Shown piece by piece: positions 36,183 through 45,705 of a DNA stretch of 64,000 bases. Under the pieces are notes generated by a model. That model was given only the letters and a program-made list of their open reading frames with translations. It had not been told where the DNA came from and made no database searches. Position numbers and translations under genes: made by a program. Position 1 is the first letter of the stretch, and every line of letters begins with the position of its first letter. Source of the DNA: Nitrospirota bacterium (GTDB lineage: Bacteria > Nitrospirota > Thermodesulfovibrionia > Thermodesulfovibrionales > UBA6898); the NCBI GenBank assembly GCA_021811105.1, contig JAJZPM010000004.1, forward strand, positions 1-64,000, read 5' to 3'.

Positions 36183-36289
36183 AAAACTCAGAATGATAAA
36201 TAATGTAAAGAACATTTGTCAAAGAAGTCCCAGGTAAGGCGGATACGGGGAAATGACGTCCAGCGCTTCACCCAATGCCGACGTAAAGT

Positions 36290-36317
36290 TAAAGTTTTTG
36301 AGTTCGGCTCCCGATTA
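36290..36317 (+). promoter_or_regulatory. Possible sigma-28 (FliA) promoter of the chemotaxis operon
   Basis: TAAAGTTT at 36290-36297 is identical to the sigma-28 -35 box. CCCGATTA at 36310-36317 matches 6 of 8 positions of the GCCGATAA -10 box; the spacing is 12 rather than 11. It lies 55 bp before the first chemotaxis gene. Confidence 0.5.
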
Positions 36318-36372
36318 TAGATTTGTTACCAGCAATCGCCTCAGATTTAAATAGGGGTGAAGTCTAAGGAAA

Positions 36373-38274
36373 ATGCCTTTTTTCAAGTGGACCATATCAT
36401 TGTTTGCAAAGAAGACCGGAGACGCTCCGGCAGTGACCGACGTTGTCCCGGGGTCTTCCGAACCGCATATTCTGCCTTACGACCTCATCGGACGGCGGCA
36501 TGCCGACCTCACGCGCGGGGCGGAAAGGCTAACGGACATCTCCCGCAGGACGGAGTCCGAATTCCTTGAAGTGGGGAAAAGACTGCAGGATTTCTCGGAC
36601 GGCTGCAGCGCCAACTCAGCCCTCTCCTCCGAAATCATCAGCATGGTGGAAGGAGGCAAGGGGCATAATTTCAATGCCCTTGAGGAACTCTTCGAAAGCG
36701 CATATACACATACCGGTGCCTGCGCCGATGCCATTGCGCGAGGCCTGAAAGAGATCGGGGAACTGAAGGCGGGTGTGAAAGAGATCTCGGATCTTCAGTC
36801 TTTCCTCAGGCATCTTTCGAAGTCCATCCATATCATAGGAGTGTTGAGCAGGATAGAGACCGCGCGAATAGATGGGGCCGAGTTCAGCAGTATGACCTCC
36901 GTGGTCGACGATCTTGCCGGGCAGATCGTGAAGAGCACCGGGGAGATAACGGCCTCGGCAAAGGACATCGGCGCCGCCATTACCGCCACGAGCAATGCCT
37001 TGCACGCAAAACTCGGGGAGTTTGTAAAGAGGTTGAGCGTTTCCAGGGCGCGCGTGAGCGATATCGTCCTTGCAATGAATACAATGAGGATGAAGGCCGC
37101 CTCGGCATGCAGACGGATCAGCGAACGCGCGGGCCAGACCATGCCAGAGATCAGCGGGATCATCGGACTGCTCCAGTATCATGACATCTGCCGTCAGAAG
37201 ATGGAGCATGTTGCCGAGGCGGTCGTGGATATGGCTTCGAAGATGGAAGCTGCGGGAGAGATGCCCCCCCGGGAAAAGCACGCCCTGATCAGGTGGCTTC
37301 CGGACGTACTGACGGTGCAGGCCTCTCAGCTCAGAAATGTAAACGACGATACTACCCGGGCCGTCGAAGGGGTCTCCGCGCACCTCAGCAGAATCTCATA
37401 CCTCGCAGATGCCCAAACAGGGGATGCCGGCATGATACTTAACGAAGAGGAATCGGGGAGCCTCAGTCTCGGCAAGGTGGCGGATGAGCTCGAAAATCTG
37501 CTGGCGATCACTTCAGAATGCAGGGAGATGACGAACGAGATGATCCGGGCGGTCTCGGAGGTGAGCGAGAAGATAGACAGGATGTCAGACCATACCTCCC
37601 AGATCGTGCTGATAAGCGAGAACATCAACCTTCTCGCGATGAACGCGATCATCAGGGTATCCCATACCGGAGATGCGGGGCGGTCACTCGGGGTCCTGGC
37701 GAACAGGATCAGCGCTCTCTCGAAGCTCGCCACTCAAGAGATAGAAAAGGGCTCATCCAGGATAAGTGAGGTCCTGACCAGGACAACAGGGTTCAAAGAC
37801 ACCTTGTCGGCGGTCCTGAACGGCCAACTGGTCTCGGCAGATGAGATCGTCCGCAAGACGCATCTCGCGGTCAATGAGCTCCTGGACGCCGACAAGACAC
37901 TGGTAAAGGCAATGCAGAAGGTTTCGGAGGTCACGAATTCCCTGAAGCGAGACATTGCCCGGCTGGTCTCCGACCTGCAGTTCGACCGGACGATAACCTC
38001 GGTCACCGGAGAAGTCATTGCAGCTCTTGATTCCGCAAGGGAGGAAATCGCTGGACGGCTTTCCGGAATTCCTGCCGGGGATGGGAATGGGGCTACTGCA
38101 TTCTCGAAGGAACTGGAAGAGCTCGCCCGCCGTTACACCATGGAGAGTGAGCGTGCGGTGCATAACGCGGTATTCAACGGGACCGCGGCCTTCCACGAGC
38201 CAGCCGGCGTCGGCGCTGGAGGGCGGACCGGCCAATCGGGTGATGGTCTTGGAGACAATATTGAGCTCTTTTAG
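36373..38274 (+). CDS. Soluble, degenerate methyl-accepting chemotaxis-like protein
   Basis: 633 residues, largely alpha-helical coiled coil, no convincing membrane span. Residues near 420 (VLISENINLLAMNAIIRVSH, then GRSLGVLANRISALSKLA) align with the MCP signalling hairpin, whose usual form is [19 protein letters not shown]. The Glu/Arg pattern is changed (IIRVSHTGDAG), so binding of CheA/CheW may be altered or lost. It has repeated helical segments such as HDICRQKMEHVAEAVVDM near 270. First gene of the chemotaxis operon, behind a sigma-28-like promoter. Role uncertain. Confidence 0.75.
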   Translation: MPFFKWTISLFAKKTGDAPAVTDVVPGSSEPHILPYDLIGRRHADLTRGAERLTDISRRTESEFLEVGKRLQDFSDGCSANSALSSEIISMVEGGKGHNFNALEELFESAYTHTGACADAIARGLKEIGELKAGVKEISDLQSFLRHLSKSIHIIGVLSRIETARIDGAEFSSMTSVVDDLAGQIVKSTGEITASAKDIGAAITATSNALHAKLGEFVKRLSVSRARVSDIVLAMNTMRMKAASACRRISERAGQTMPEISGIIGLLQYHDICRQKMEHVAEAVVDMASKMEAAGEMPPREKHALIRWLPDVLTVQASQLRNVNDDTTRAVEGVSAHLSRISYLADAQTGDAGMILNEEESGSLSLGKVADELENLLAITSECREMTNEMIRAVSEVSEKIDRMSDHTSQIVLISENINLLAMNAIIRVSHTGDAGRSLGVLANRISALSKLATQEIEKGSSRISEVLTRTTGFKDTLSAVLNGQLVSADEIVRKTHLAVNELLDADKTLVKAMQKVSEVTNSLKRDIARLVSDLQFDRTITSVTGEVIAALDSAREEIAGRLSGIPAGDGNGATAFSKELEELARRYTMESERAVHNAVFNGTAAFHEPAGVGAGGRTGQSGDGLGDNIELF

Positions 38275-38321
38275 ATCACGGAAGGGAATGAATCCATGCA
38301 ATCAGTACATAAGGAGGGAAC

Positions 38322-38672
38322 ATGATCAGTTTTGAAATGGCAAACAAGGGCGACGCGGGGATATTGCTCCTTGACGGAGACCTGACGGTGCAGCGGGCAG
38401 GCGAGCTGCATGCGGCGCTGATGGACTCGATCTCCAGGGCCGACAGCATCGTCCTGAATTTAGAGCAGGTCACCGGCATCGACCTTTCATGCCTGCAACT
38501 CCTCTGCGCGGCCCACAGGTCGGCGGAGAAACTCTGCAAACGTCTCACCGTTACGAGCACGAAGTCCGGGTTGTTCCGGCGGGTGGTTGAGGACGCCGGA
38601 TACGCCCGCCACTCCGGTTGTATCATGGACCCGGCAACCAGCTGTCTCTGGACCGGAGGTCACGATGGGTAA
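38322..38672 (+). CDS. STAS-domain protein
   Basis: Small STAS (anti-sigma-factor-antagonist-like) domain of 116 residues: ILLLDGDLTVQRAGELHAAL, then SIVLNLEQVTGIDLSCLQLL, where the serine of the usual D-S motif is followed by CLQLL. AGGAGGG precedes the ATG at good distance. It overlaps cheY by 8 bases. STAS proteins next to che genes can tune kinase signalling; the target here is unknown. Confidence 0.8.
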   Translation: MISFEMANKGDAGILLLDGDLTVQRAGELHAALMDSISRADSIVLNLEQVTGIDLSCLQLLCAAHRSAEKLCKRLTVTSTKSGLFRRVVEDAGYARHSGCIMDPATSCLWTGGHDG

Positions 38673-39030
38673 GATCATAATGGCGGTGGACGATTCGGCG
38701 AGCGTCCGCCAGCTCGTGAGTTTCACGCTCAAAGGCGCAGGCTATGAGGTGGTCGAGGCGGTCGACGGAAGGGAGGCACTGGAAAAACTGAAAGGGGCCG
38801 CGGTGAACATGGTGATCACCGACCTGAACATGCCGAACCTCGACGGCATCGGCCTCATCCGGGAGACACGGGCGAATGCGGCGCATAAATTCACGCCGAT
38901 TATCATGCTCACCACCGAGTCCCAGGAGTCGAAGAAGGCCGAGGGCAAGACCGCGGGCGCTACAGGCTGGATCGTGAAGCCGTTCAAGCCGGAACAGCTC
39001 ATAGCGGTAGTAAAGAAGGTGCTGGGATGA
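38665..39030 (+). CDS. cheY: Response regulator CheY
   Basis: Single receiver domain of 121 residues: acidic pair in IIMAVDDSASVRQ, phospho-acceptor aspartate in VITDLNMPNLDG, switch threonine in PIIMLTTESQ, and the lysine in WIVKPFKPEQL. ATG 38665 is chosen because GGAGGT precedes it by a few bases and homologues start MGKIIM. cheA begins in the last codon (ATGA overlap). It carries the output signal to the motor or another target. Confidence 0.95.
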   Translation: MGKIIMAVDDSASVRQLVSFTLKGAGYEVVEAVDGREALEKLKGAAVNMVITDLNMPNLDGIGLIRETRANAAHKFTPIIMLTTESQESKKAEGKTAGATGWIVKPFKPEQLIAVVKKVLG

Positions 39031-41132
39031 CGGACAAACATATTGCCGCATACAAGGAAGAAGCATACGAACTGCTCGCGGACCTCGAGTCCTCGCTGAT
39101 GGAGCTCGAAGAATCGCCGGACGATACGGAACTCATCGGTCGCGTCTTTCGTGCGATGCATACCATAAAGGGGTCCGGCGCAATGTTCGGCTTCGACGAC
39201 ATCGCGGCCTTCACGCATGAAGTGGAGACCGCCTTTGATAAGGTGCGTAACGGCACGGTCCGCGTTACAAGTGGGCTGATCGACGTTACGCTCCGGGCGA
39301 GAGACCGGATACGCTCGATGCTCGACGCATCGGAGACCGGAGAAGGGGCGGACAAGGCGGAGGCAGATGAGATCATCGCCGCGCTCAGAAAATTGGTCGC
39401 CTCCGGCGATGTCTCCCCCGAAGCGGAGACGCTGCCGGTTCCGAAGAACGTGAAAAAGAAACCGACAGAAGCAAGAGGACCTGTTACCTACCGGATACGG
39501 TTTCGTCCGGACCGGGAGATATTCTCCACAGGAACGAACCCCTTGCCTCTGTTGCAGGAGTTGAGGGAGATGGGGGATTGCAGGGTGATCGCCCATACCG
39601 ATGCTGTGCCGATGCTGGAGGAGATCGATCCGGAGGGGTGCTATACCTGCTGGGACATCATCCTGACCACGGACAAAGGGACGAACGCAGTCAGGGACGT
39701 GTTCATCTTTATCGAGGACAGCTGCAGTCTGAATATCGACGAGATAGACAAAAAGGAGCTTAGCAATGAGGAGGCCCATAAGAGACTCGGCGATATACTC
39801 ATCGAGCGGGGTGATCTGAGCGAGCAGGACCTCAGGAAGGCGCTAGGGAAGCAAAGAAGGATCGGCGAATTGCTGGTGGAAGAGGGAGTGGTCGACGAAA
39901 GACAGATTGAGTCGGCCCTGGCCGAGCAGAAGCATGTAAAGGAGGCGAGAGAAAAACGTCAGGGGGCCGAGGCCAGCCAGACGATACGGGTACCGTCGGA
40001 CAGGCTCGACGCACTCGTAAACCTCGTAGGAGAACTAGTCACCGTCCAGGCCCGTCTCAGCCAGACATCAGCCTCGAGCAGCGACGCAGGCCTGCTTTCG
40101 ATCGCGGAGGAAGTGGAGCGTCTCACCGGCGAACTGCGCGACAATACCATGAGCCTGCGCATGCTGCCGATCGGGACGACCTTCAGCAAGTTCAGGAGGC
40201 TCGTGCGCGATCTGTCCGCAGAACTCGGCCGTGAGGTCGAGATGACCACGGACGGCGCCGAGACCGAACTCGACAAGACCGTGATCGAGAAGCTGAACGA
40301 CCCTCTTGTGCATCTCATCCGGAACAGCATCGACCACGGCATCGAACCGCCGGACGTGAGAGAGGCTGCGGATAAACCCAGAAAGGGGACTATCCATCTC
40401 TCTGCCGAGCATTCGGGCGCGAACGTACTGATCAGCATCCGGGACGATGGGGCCGGCCTCGACGCCGGAGAGATACGCGCGAAGGCTGTCGAACGCGGCC
40501 TGATCGCGCCGGACGCGGAACTGCATGAAAAGGAGATCTTCTCACTGATTCTCGCCCCTGGTTTTTCGACAGCGAAAAAGGTGACCAGCGTCTCGGGGCG
40601 CGGCGTCGGCATGGACGTAGTAAAAAAAGCGATCGACTCCCTCAGAGGGACGATCGATATCAGCAGCACGAGGGGTGCAGGGACCACCATGACACTCAGG
40701 CTCCCCCTGACGCTCGCGATCATTGAGGGACTGCTCGTCGAGATCGGCACGGAGTTCTTCATCTTCCCGCTTTCGGCAGTGGAAGAATGCGTCGAGTTGA
40801 CCGCGGCGGAATCGGCCGTGTCGAGCGGTGGCCACCTGGCACATGTTCGCGGCCAGATCGTCCCGTACATCCGCCTGCGCGAACAGTTCTCGATAGGCGG
40901 GAGCAGGCCGCCGATAGAACAGATAGTCATCGTTGGGCTCGACGGGCAGAAGATCGGTTTCGTGGTAGACAATGTGGTAGGGGAACATCAGACGGTAATC
41001 AAGACACTCGGGAAGGTATATCAGGACATCGAGGGGATATCCGGCGCGACCATACTCGGCGACGGGACCGTGGCCCTTATCCTCGATATCCCGAAACTGT
41101 TCGTGGCAGTGGAACGGCAAGCGACTGTGTAA
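39027..41132 (+). CDS. cheA: Chemotaxis histidine kinase CheA with an extra MshEN-like segment
   Basis: 701 residues. Phosphotransfer domain with His45 in AMHTIKGSGAMFGF. A middle domain runs from about 150 to 240 (VTYRIRFRPDREIFSTG). An unusual segment follows near 250-300 with LGDILIERGDLSEQDLRKAL and GELLVEEGVVDERQIESAL, two repeats like the N-terminal domain of type II secretion ATPases. After it come the dimerisation helices (LDALVNLVGELVTVQ), the kinase (HLIRNSIDHGIEPP, DDGAGLDAGEI, GRGVGMDVVKKAI) and a CheW-like domain from about 565. It overlaps cheY by 4 bases. Confidence 0.95.
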   Translation: MTDKHIAAYKEEAYELLADLESSLMELEESPDDTELIGRVFRAMHTIKGSGAMFGFDDIAAFTHEVETAFDKVRNGTVRVTSGLIDVTLRARDRIRSMLDASETGEGADKAEADEIIAALRKLVASGDVSPEAETLPVPKNVKKKPTEARGPVTYRIRFRPDREIFSTGTNPLPLLQELREMGDCRVIAHTDAVPMLEEIDPEGCYTCWDIILTTDKGTNAVRDVFIFIEDSCSLNIDEIDKKELSNEEAHKRLGDILIERGDLSEQDLRKALGKQRRIGELLVEEGVVDERQIESALAEQKHVKEAREKRQGAEASQTIRVPSDRLDALVNLVGELVTVQARLSQTSASSSDAGLLSIAEEVERLTGELRDNTMSLRMLPIGTTFSKFRRLVRDLSAELGREVEMTTDGAETELDKTVIEKLNDPLVHLIRNSIDHGIEPPDVREAADKPRKGTIHLSAEHSGANVLISIRDDGAGLDAGEIRAKAVERGLIAPDAELHEKEIFSLILAPGFSTAKKVTSVSGRGVGMDVVKKAIDSLRGTIDISSTRGAGTTMTLRLPLTLAIIEGLLVEIGTEFFIFPLSAVEECVELTAAESAVSSGGHLAHVRGQIVPYIRLREQFSIGGSRPPIEQIVIVGLDGQKIGFVVDNVVGEHQTVIKTLGKVYQDIEGISGATILGDGTVALILDIPKLFVAVERQATV

Positions 41133-41210
41133 CACGAGGCCGGGCAACAGCGAAGATCAGCAGACAAAAGAATATTTAGGCAGTATAAATATCTCAATAT
41201 TGGAGGACAC

Positions 41211-42932
41211 ATGATTTCTGTAAGGGACATGAAGATCGGCGTGCGTTTGGGGACAAGTTTTGGCCTTATCCTTGTATTGATGGTTGCTGTCATCAGCGTC
41301 GGCATCACAAAGCTGGCCGACATGCACGACAAGATAGACAGGATAGTGAAGGTGAACACCGTTCGCATGGAACGGGCAGCCGAAATGGGAGACCAGGTAA
41401 GGGAGGTCTCCATAGCACTGCGCAACATATTGCTTCAGAACACGAGCGAAAATGACAGACAAGAAAAAGGGACGATTGAGGCTGCGCGCCAAAAATACGA
41501 CCGGGCATTCAGCAAGGTCGAGGAGATGACGGGCAAGGACGACACTAAAGGGCACGACCTCATCTCAAATGTAAAACAGGCCCAGGATGTCGCGAGGGCG
41601 CTGAATAACAGGGTGATAGAATTAGCCCTGGCCAATAAAAACGCGGAGGCCACACGCCTTATGATCCAGGAGGCGAGACCCGCTGTCCGCAAATGGATAG
41701 AGACCACAGACGAACTGAGCAACTACAATATCGAGCGAAATAATATCAGGTATGAGCAAGCGACAACGGCATATGCCTCGGCAAGGATGTTTATGTTTGT
41801 CCTGGGTGGCTTTTCACTGCTGTTAGGAGTCCTTATGTCATTACTTATTACAAGGAGCATCGTCGTTCCGGTCAGAGAGGCCGTAACCGCTGCGGATTCG
41901 CTTGCGGCCGGAGACCTGACGAAGGATATAAAAGTAAATAGCAAGGACGAGACAGGACAGTTGCTCATTGCAATGAAGAACATGATGGAGAAACTGAGGA
42001 TGGTTGTGGCGGACGTCAAGAGCGCGGCGGACAACGTGGCCTCGGGGAGCCAGGAACTGAGTTCGAGCTCCGAGGAGATGTCGCAGGGGGCCACCGAGCA
42101 GGCGTCTTCGGTGGAAGAGGTGTCTTCTTCGATGGAGGAGATGTCTTCTAACATCAAGCAAAACGCCGACAACGCACAGCAGACCGAAAAGATAGCGCTT
42201 AAATCCGCTGACGACGCAAAGCAGAGCGGCAGGGCGGTGGGCGAGACGGTCTCTGCGATGAAGGAGATCGCAGGGAAGATATCGATCATCGAGGAGATTG
42301 CGAGACAGACGAACCTGCTGGCATTAAACGCGGCGATCGAAGCGGCGAGGGCCGGGGAGCACGGCAAGGGGTTTGCGGTGGTGGCATCCGAGGTGAGGAA
42401 GCTTGCCGAGAGGAGCCAGACCGCAGCGGCCGAGATAAGCCGGCTGTCTTCGTCGAGCGTACAGGTGGCGGAGAAGGCCGGGGAGATGCTGACGAAGCTG
42501 GTGCCGGATATCCAAAAGACGGCCGAGCTGGTGCAGGAGATAAGCGGGGCGAGCAATGAACAGAACACCGGGGCTGAGCAGATCAACAAGGCGATACAGC
42601 AGTTAGACCAGGTTATACAGCAAAACGCAGGGGCTTCCGAAGAGATGGCCTCCACTGCCGAGGAACTCGCCTCCCAGGCCGAACAGCTCCAGTCGACTAT
42701 ATCGTTCTTCAGGATCGGGGAAAACGGCGGGAGCGCCGAGAAAGAGGTCCCGATGAAGCCTGCGGCAAAGACATCGCACAAGGTGAAGGTGATGCATATC
42801 GGGAAGGAGACGAAGAAGCCTGCGCTTGCAGGGGTTGGCGCAGGGGCTTCTTCCGGCGTTGCGCTTGAGATGGGCAACGGAGGAAACGGCCACAGCAATC
42901 ATTCCGACGACGATGAATTCGAAAAATTCTAA
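41211..42932 (+). CDS. Methyl-accepting chemotaxis protein
   Basis: Transmembrane chemoreceptor, 573 residues: TM1 near residues 12-32 ([18 protein letters not shown]), a periplasmic four-helix-bundle sensor of about 155 residues, TM2 near 185-207 ([17 protein letters not shown]), HAMP ([19 protein letters not shown]), then the signalling domain with hairpin tip [20 protein letters not shown]. The Gly/Asn/His-rich tail ends in EFEKF, which fits the x-aromatic-x-x-aromatic pattern of CheR-tethering pentapeptides. GGAGGACAC precedes the ATG. cheW follows. Confidence 0.95.
   Translation: MISVRDMKIGVRLGTSFGLILVLMVAVISVGITKLADMHDKIDRIVKVNTVRMERAAEMGDQVREVSIALRNILLQNTSENDRQEKGTIEAARQKYDRAFSKVEEMTGKDDTKGHDLISNVKQAQDVARALNNRVIELALANKNAEATRLMIQEARPAVRKWIETTDELSNYNIERNNIRYEQATTAYASARMFMFVLGGFSLLLGVLMSLLITRSIVVPVREAVTAADSLAAGDLTKDIKVNSKDETGQLLIAMKNMMEKLRMVVADVKSAADNVASGSQELSSSSEEMSQGATEQASSVEEVSSSMEEMSSNIKQNADNAQQTEKIALKSADDAKQSGRAVGETVSAMKEIAGKISIIEEIARQTNLLALNAAIEAARAGEHGKGFAVVASEVRKLAERSQTAAAEISRLSSSSVQVAEKAGEMLTKLVPDIQKTAELVQEISGASNEQNTGAEQINKAIQQLDQVIQQNAGASEEMASTAEELASQAEQLQSTISFFRIGENGGSAEKEVPMKPAAKTSHKVKVMHIGKETKKPALAGVGAGASSGVALEMGNGGNGHSNHSDDDEFEKF
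42237..42710 (+). repeat. MCP signalling-domain duplication, copy 1
   Basis: The DNA from about 42237 to 42710 is nearly identical to 44076-44530 in the broken receptor, apart from scattered changes and two 11-base gaps in the second copy. The pair marks a recent duplication or gene conversion in the same orientation. Confidence 0.85.
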
Positions 42933-42984
42933 CAACGGTAATTCGTGATCGGTTATCGAAAACAGAATATTACAGGAGGTATAT

Positions 42985-43485
42985 ATGAGTGTGGCGGGAA
43001 TATTTGAGACGACGCAGTACCTGACGTTCAAGCTCGAAGACGAGGTCTTTGCGCTGGACATATCGAAGGTGAGAGAGGTGCTGGACTTTACGACGGTGAC
43101 GAAGGTGCCGAGGACGCCGGACTTTATGCGCGGGGTAATCAACCTCAGGGGCAGCGTGGTACCGGTGGTCGACATGAGGCTTAAATTCGGCATGGAAGCG
43201 ACCGAAAAGACGGTGAACACCTGCATCATCATCACTGAGATCTCGCTGGACGGGGAGACGACGGTGCTCGGGGCACTGGCAGACTCGGTGCAGGAGGTGA
43301 TCGACCTCGAACCGGACCAGATCGAGCCGCCGCCGAGGATCGGCACACGGCTGAAGACCGAGTTCATCAAGGGCATGGGCAAGCGCGACGACCGCTTCCT
43401 CATGATCCTCGACATCGACACGGTCTTCTCCGCCGATGAACTTTCGTTGGTCCAGGGCACCGAACCGGTCTTGACACAGACATAA
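42985..43485 (+). CDS. cheW: Chemotaxis adaptor protein CheW
   Basis: Couples chemoreceptors to CheA. 166 residues with the CheW fold: QYLTFKLEDEVFALDISKVREV, RTPDFMRGVINLRGSVVPVVD and LGALADSVQEVIDL. AGGAGGT precedes the ATG by 6 bases. It lies between the intact receptor gene and the broken receptor copy in one run. Confidence 0.95.
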   Translation: MSVAGIFETTQYLTFKLEDEVFALDISKVREVLDFTTVTKVPRTPDFMRGVINLRGSVVPVVDMRLKFGMEATEKTVNTCIIITEISLDGETTVLGALADSVQEVIDLEPDQIEPPPRIGTRLKTEFIKGMGKRDDRFLMILDIDTVFSADELSLVQGTEPVLTQT

Positions 43486-43728
43486 GCCAGTTTACCGTAT
43501 TGGTGCATTGCAGTATCAGGTCGCCAAAAGGGCGGAGGGCCGATGCACCCGCCCTTTGGCCTGCATTCCTGCCGGCTGCATCGTGACAGGTATATGCAGG
43601 TGAAAGGCCTACTGCGGCCGGAATGTGCAGGCATGCGTTTAGGACAACCGGGGAATAAGAGAGCGGAAACAGGGAAAGAACAATGGAGGATGACGGATGA
43701 TGGACCAAACGGAAAAAGAGGGGAAAAA

Positions 43729-44731
43729 ATGAAAAAAGTAACGATTCGAAAGGGAAGATCAGTAAAAAAAACGACGAAAGAGACCGGCAGGACAAGGGCC
43801 TCCGCCGGCGTCTCCAGAAGAAGCGTGTCGGGTCTTCAGGAGCGTCTTGCCAAGGCGGAGAACGTGCTCCGCTCGTGCGCCGCGCCGATGCTGCTGGTAG
43901 ACAGGGACCTTATCATCACAGCGATCAATGACGCGGCACTTTCCGCCATGGGCTACAGCAGGGAAAGGTTGAAGGCAGGATGCCATGTTCTGTTTTCGCG
44001 AAGACCCCCCTCTGCAATACGGACAGTTGCACCCTCCGGAACTGCATGAGCACGGGACGGACAGTTATAGGAGAAACAGTGGGCGAGACGGTCTCTACGA
44101 TGAAGGAGATCGCAGGGAAGATATCGATCATCGAGGAGATTGCGAGACAGACGAACCTGCTGGCATTAAACGCGGCGATCGAAGCGGCGAGGGCCGGAGA
44201 GCACGGCAAGGGATTTGCGGTGGTGGCATCCGAGGTGAGGAAGCTCGCAGAGAGAAGCCAGACCGCAGCGGCCGAGATAAGCCGGCTGTCTTCGTCGAGC
44301 GTGCAGGTGGCGGAGAAGGCCGGAGAGATGCTGACGAAGCTGGTGCCAGACGGCCGAGCTGGTGCAGGAGATGCAACGAACAGAACACCGGAGCTGAACA
44401 GATCAACAAGGCGATACAGCAGTTAGACCAGGTAATCCAGCAAAACGCAGGGGCTTCCGAAGAGATGGCCTCCACTGCCGAGGAACTCGCCTCCCAGGCC
44501 GAACAGCTCCAGAGCACCATGGCCTTCTTCAAAGTGGGCGATGAGGACGCAGCCATAAAAAAATCCGCGCCGCGGCCGACCGTACAGAAGCTGCCGCATT
44601 CAACGAGGAGACCGCATGGCAGCACTGCGGCAGGAGTGCCGGCCATGGCTGTCGGGAAAAAAAGCGGCGTCGTGCTCAGCATGGGCGGCAACGGAGATCA
44701 CGAAGATGACGACGATTTCGAGAAATTCTAA
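43729..44731 (+). pseudogene. Broken PAS-containing chemoreceptor gene
   Basis: Reading passes through three frames. Frame one from ATG 43729 gives a Lys/Arg-rich start and a PAS segment ([20 protein letters not shown]) ending near 43980. The second continues with [17 protein letters not shown] and, after TVIGETV, jumps directly into the signalling domain ([20 protein letters not shown]). The third starts near 44380 and ends DDDDFEKF at 44731. Compared with the intact receptor it lacks two 11-base blocks near 44347 and 44372, so the net shift is 22 bases. The HAMP-like middle is also missing, as if deleted between GETV-coding repeats. Probably non-functional. Confidence 0.85.
44076..44530 (+). 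repeat. MCP signalling-domain duplication, copy 2
   Basis: Nearly identical to 42237-42710 of the intact receptor gene but with two 11-base deletions and several single substitutions. Same orientation, about 1.8 kb apart. Confidence 0.85.
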
Positions 44732-44829
44732 GTGCTGTGTTATGTGCAATGCGCGTATGGCGAAGATGATGAACGGATGCGGCCTGCCGGATGTCAACCC
44801 AATGATCTGGGGTCGGTAAAGGGACAGAC

Positions 44830-45705
44830 ATGGGAAGCACCGATATGGAAAAGGCAGAGGCGCATCATTCTGCGGCGATGTCCGGGAGGGACTTCCGCAG
44901 GCTCGGGGATTTTATCTATTCGGAGTGCGGCATCAAGATGCCGGACTCCAAGAAGGTAATGCTCGAGGCAAGACTGAGAAAGAGGCTGCGGGCACTCGGC
45001 ATGAGATCGTATTCGGCATATTGCGACTATATATTCAGCCCGCAGGGGGCGGAAGAAGAGATCGTGCATATGATCGACCTCGTTACTACGAACAAGACCG
45101 ATTTCTTCCGCGAGCCGAGACATTTCGAGTACCTTGCCGGAACCGCGGTCCCCGAGTTGATCAGTACCGCAGGGGCCGGCATCAGAAAAAGGCTGATGGT
45201 CTGGTCGGCCGGGTGTTCTACCGGAGAAGAGCCGTATACGCTGGCAATGGTGCTGTCGGATGTTGCCGCGGAATGCAGGGGGTTTCAGTTTCTGGTCCTT
45301 GCCACCGATATCTCGACCCGGGTCCTAGACTTGGCGAAGAACGCAGTGTACGAAGAGGAAAGAATTGCTCCGGTCCCCTGGGAGATGAGGAAGAAGTACC
45401 TTCTCCGGAGCAGGGACAGGAGCAAACGGCTGGTGCGCATCGCTTCCGCCCTTCGGGAAACCGTAAAATTCCGGCGCCTGAACTTCATGGACGGCGACTT
45501 CGGCATGCGGGCACCGCTGGACATCATCTTCTGCAGAAACGTAATTATCTATTTCGACCGGCCGACTCAGGAGAGCCTCCTGAACCGTTTCTGCGGCCAT
45601 CTGATCGACGGAGGATATTTATTTATGGGCCATTCAGAGACTCTGCACGGACTCGATGTGCCGCTGATCCAGGTGGCGCCGACGATCTACCGGAAAATAT
45701 CATGA
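44830..45705 (+). CDS. cheR: Chemoreceptor glutamate methyltransferase CheR
   Basis: SAM-dependent methylation of receptor glutamates. 291 residues: helical N-terminal domain (FRRLGDFIYSECGIKMPDSK), then the SAM-binding VWSAGCSTGEEPYTLAM near residue 125, VLATDISTRVLDLA, the beta-subdomain that binds receptor tails, and DIIFCRNVIIYFDRPTQ near 240. The stop overlaps the cheD start as ATGA. The frame begins ATG 44830; ATG 44845 is an alternative. Confidence 0.95.
   Translation: MGSTDMEKAEAHHSAAMSGRDFRRLGDFIYSECGIKMPDSKKVMLEARLRKRLRALGMRSYSAYCDYIFSPQGAEEEIVHMIDLVTTNKTDFFREPRHFEYLAGTAVPELISTAGAGIRKRLMVWSAGCSTGEEPYTLAMVLSDVAAECRGFQFLVLATDISTRVLDLAKNAVYEEERIAPVPWEMRKKYLLRSRDRSKRLVRIASALRETVKFRRLNFMDGDFGMRAPLDIIFCRNVIIYFDRPTQESLLNRFCGHLIDGGYLFMGHSETLHGLDVPLIQVAPTIYRKIS

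Noticed and set aside
38322-38672. Sigma-factor regulatory (SpoIIAA/RsbV) assignment for the STAS protein
   Set aside because: No anti-sigma kinase or sigma factor is nearby and the phospho-acceptor context differs, so only the domain name is given.
44925-45701. Long 5' extension of the cheD frame
   Set aside because: This part is a shadow of cheR. The CheD homology begins at ATG 45702, which overlaps the cheR stop in the usual ATGA form.
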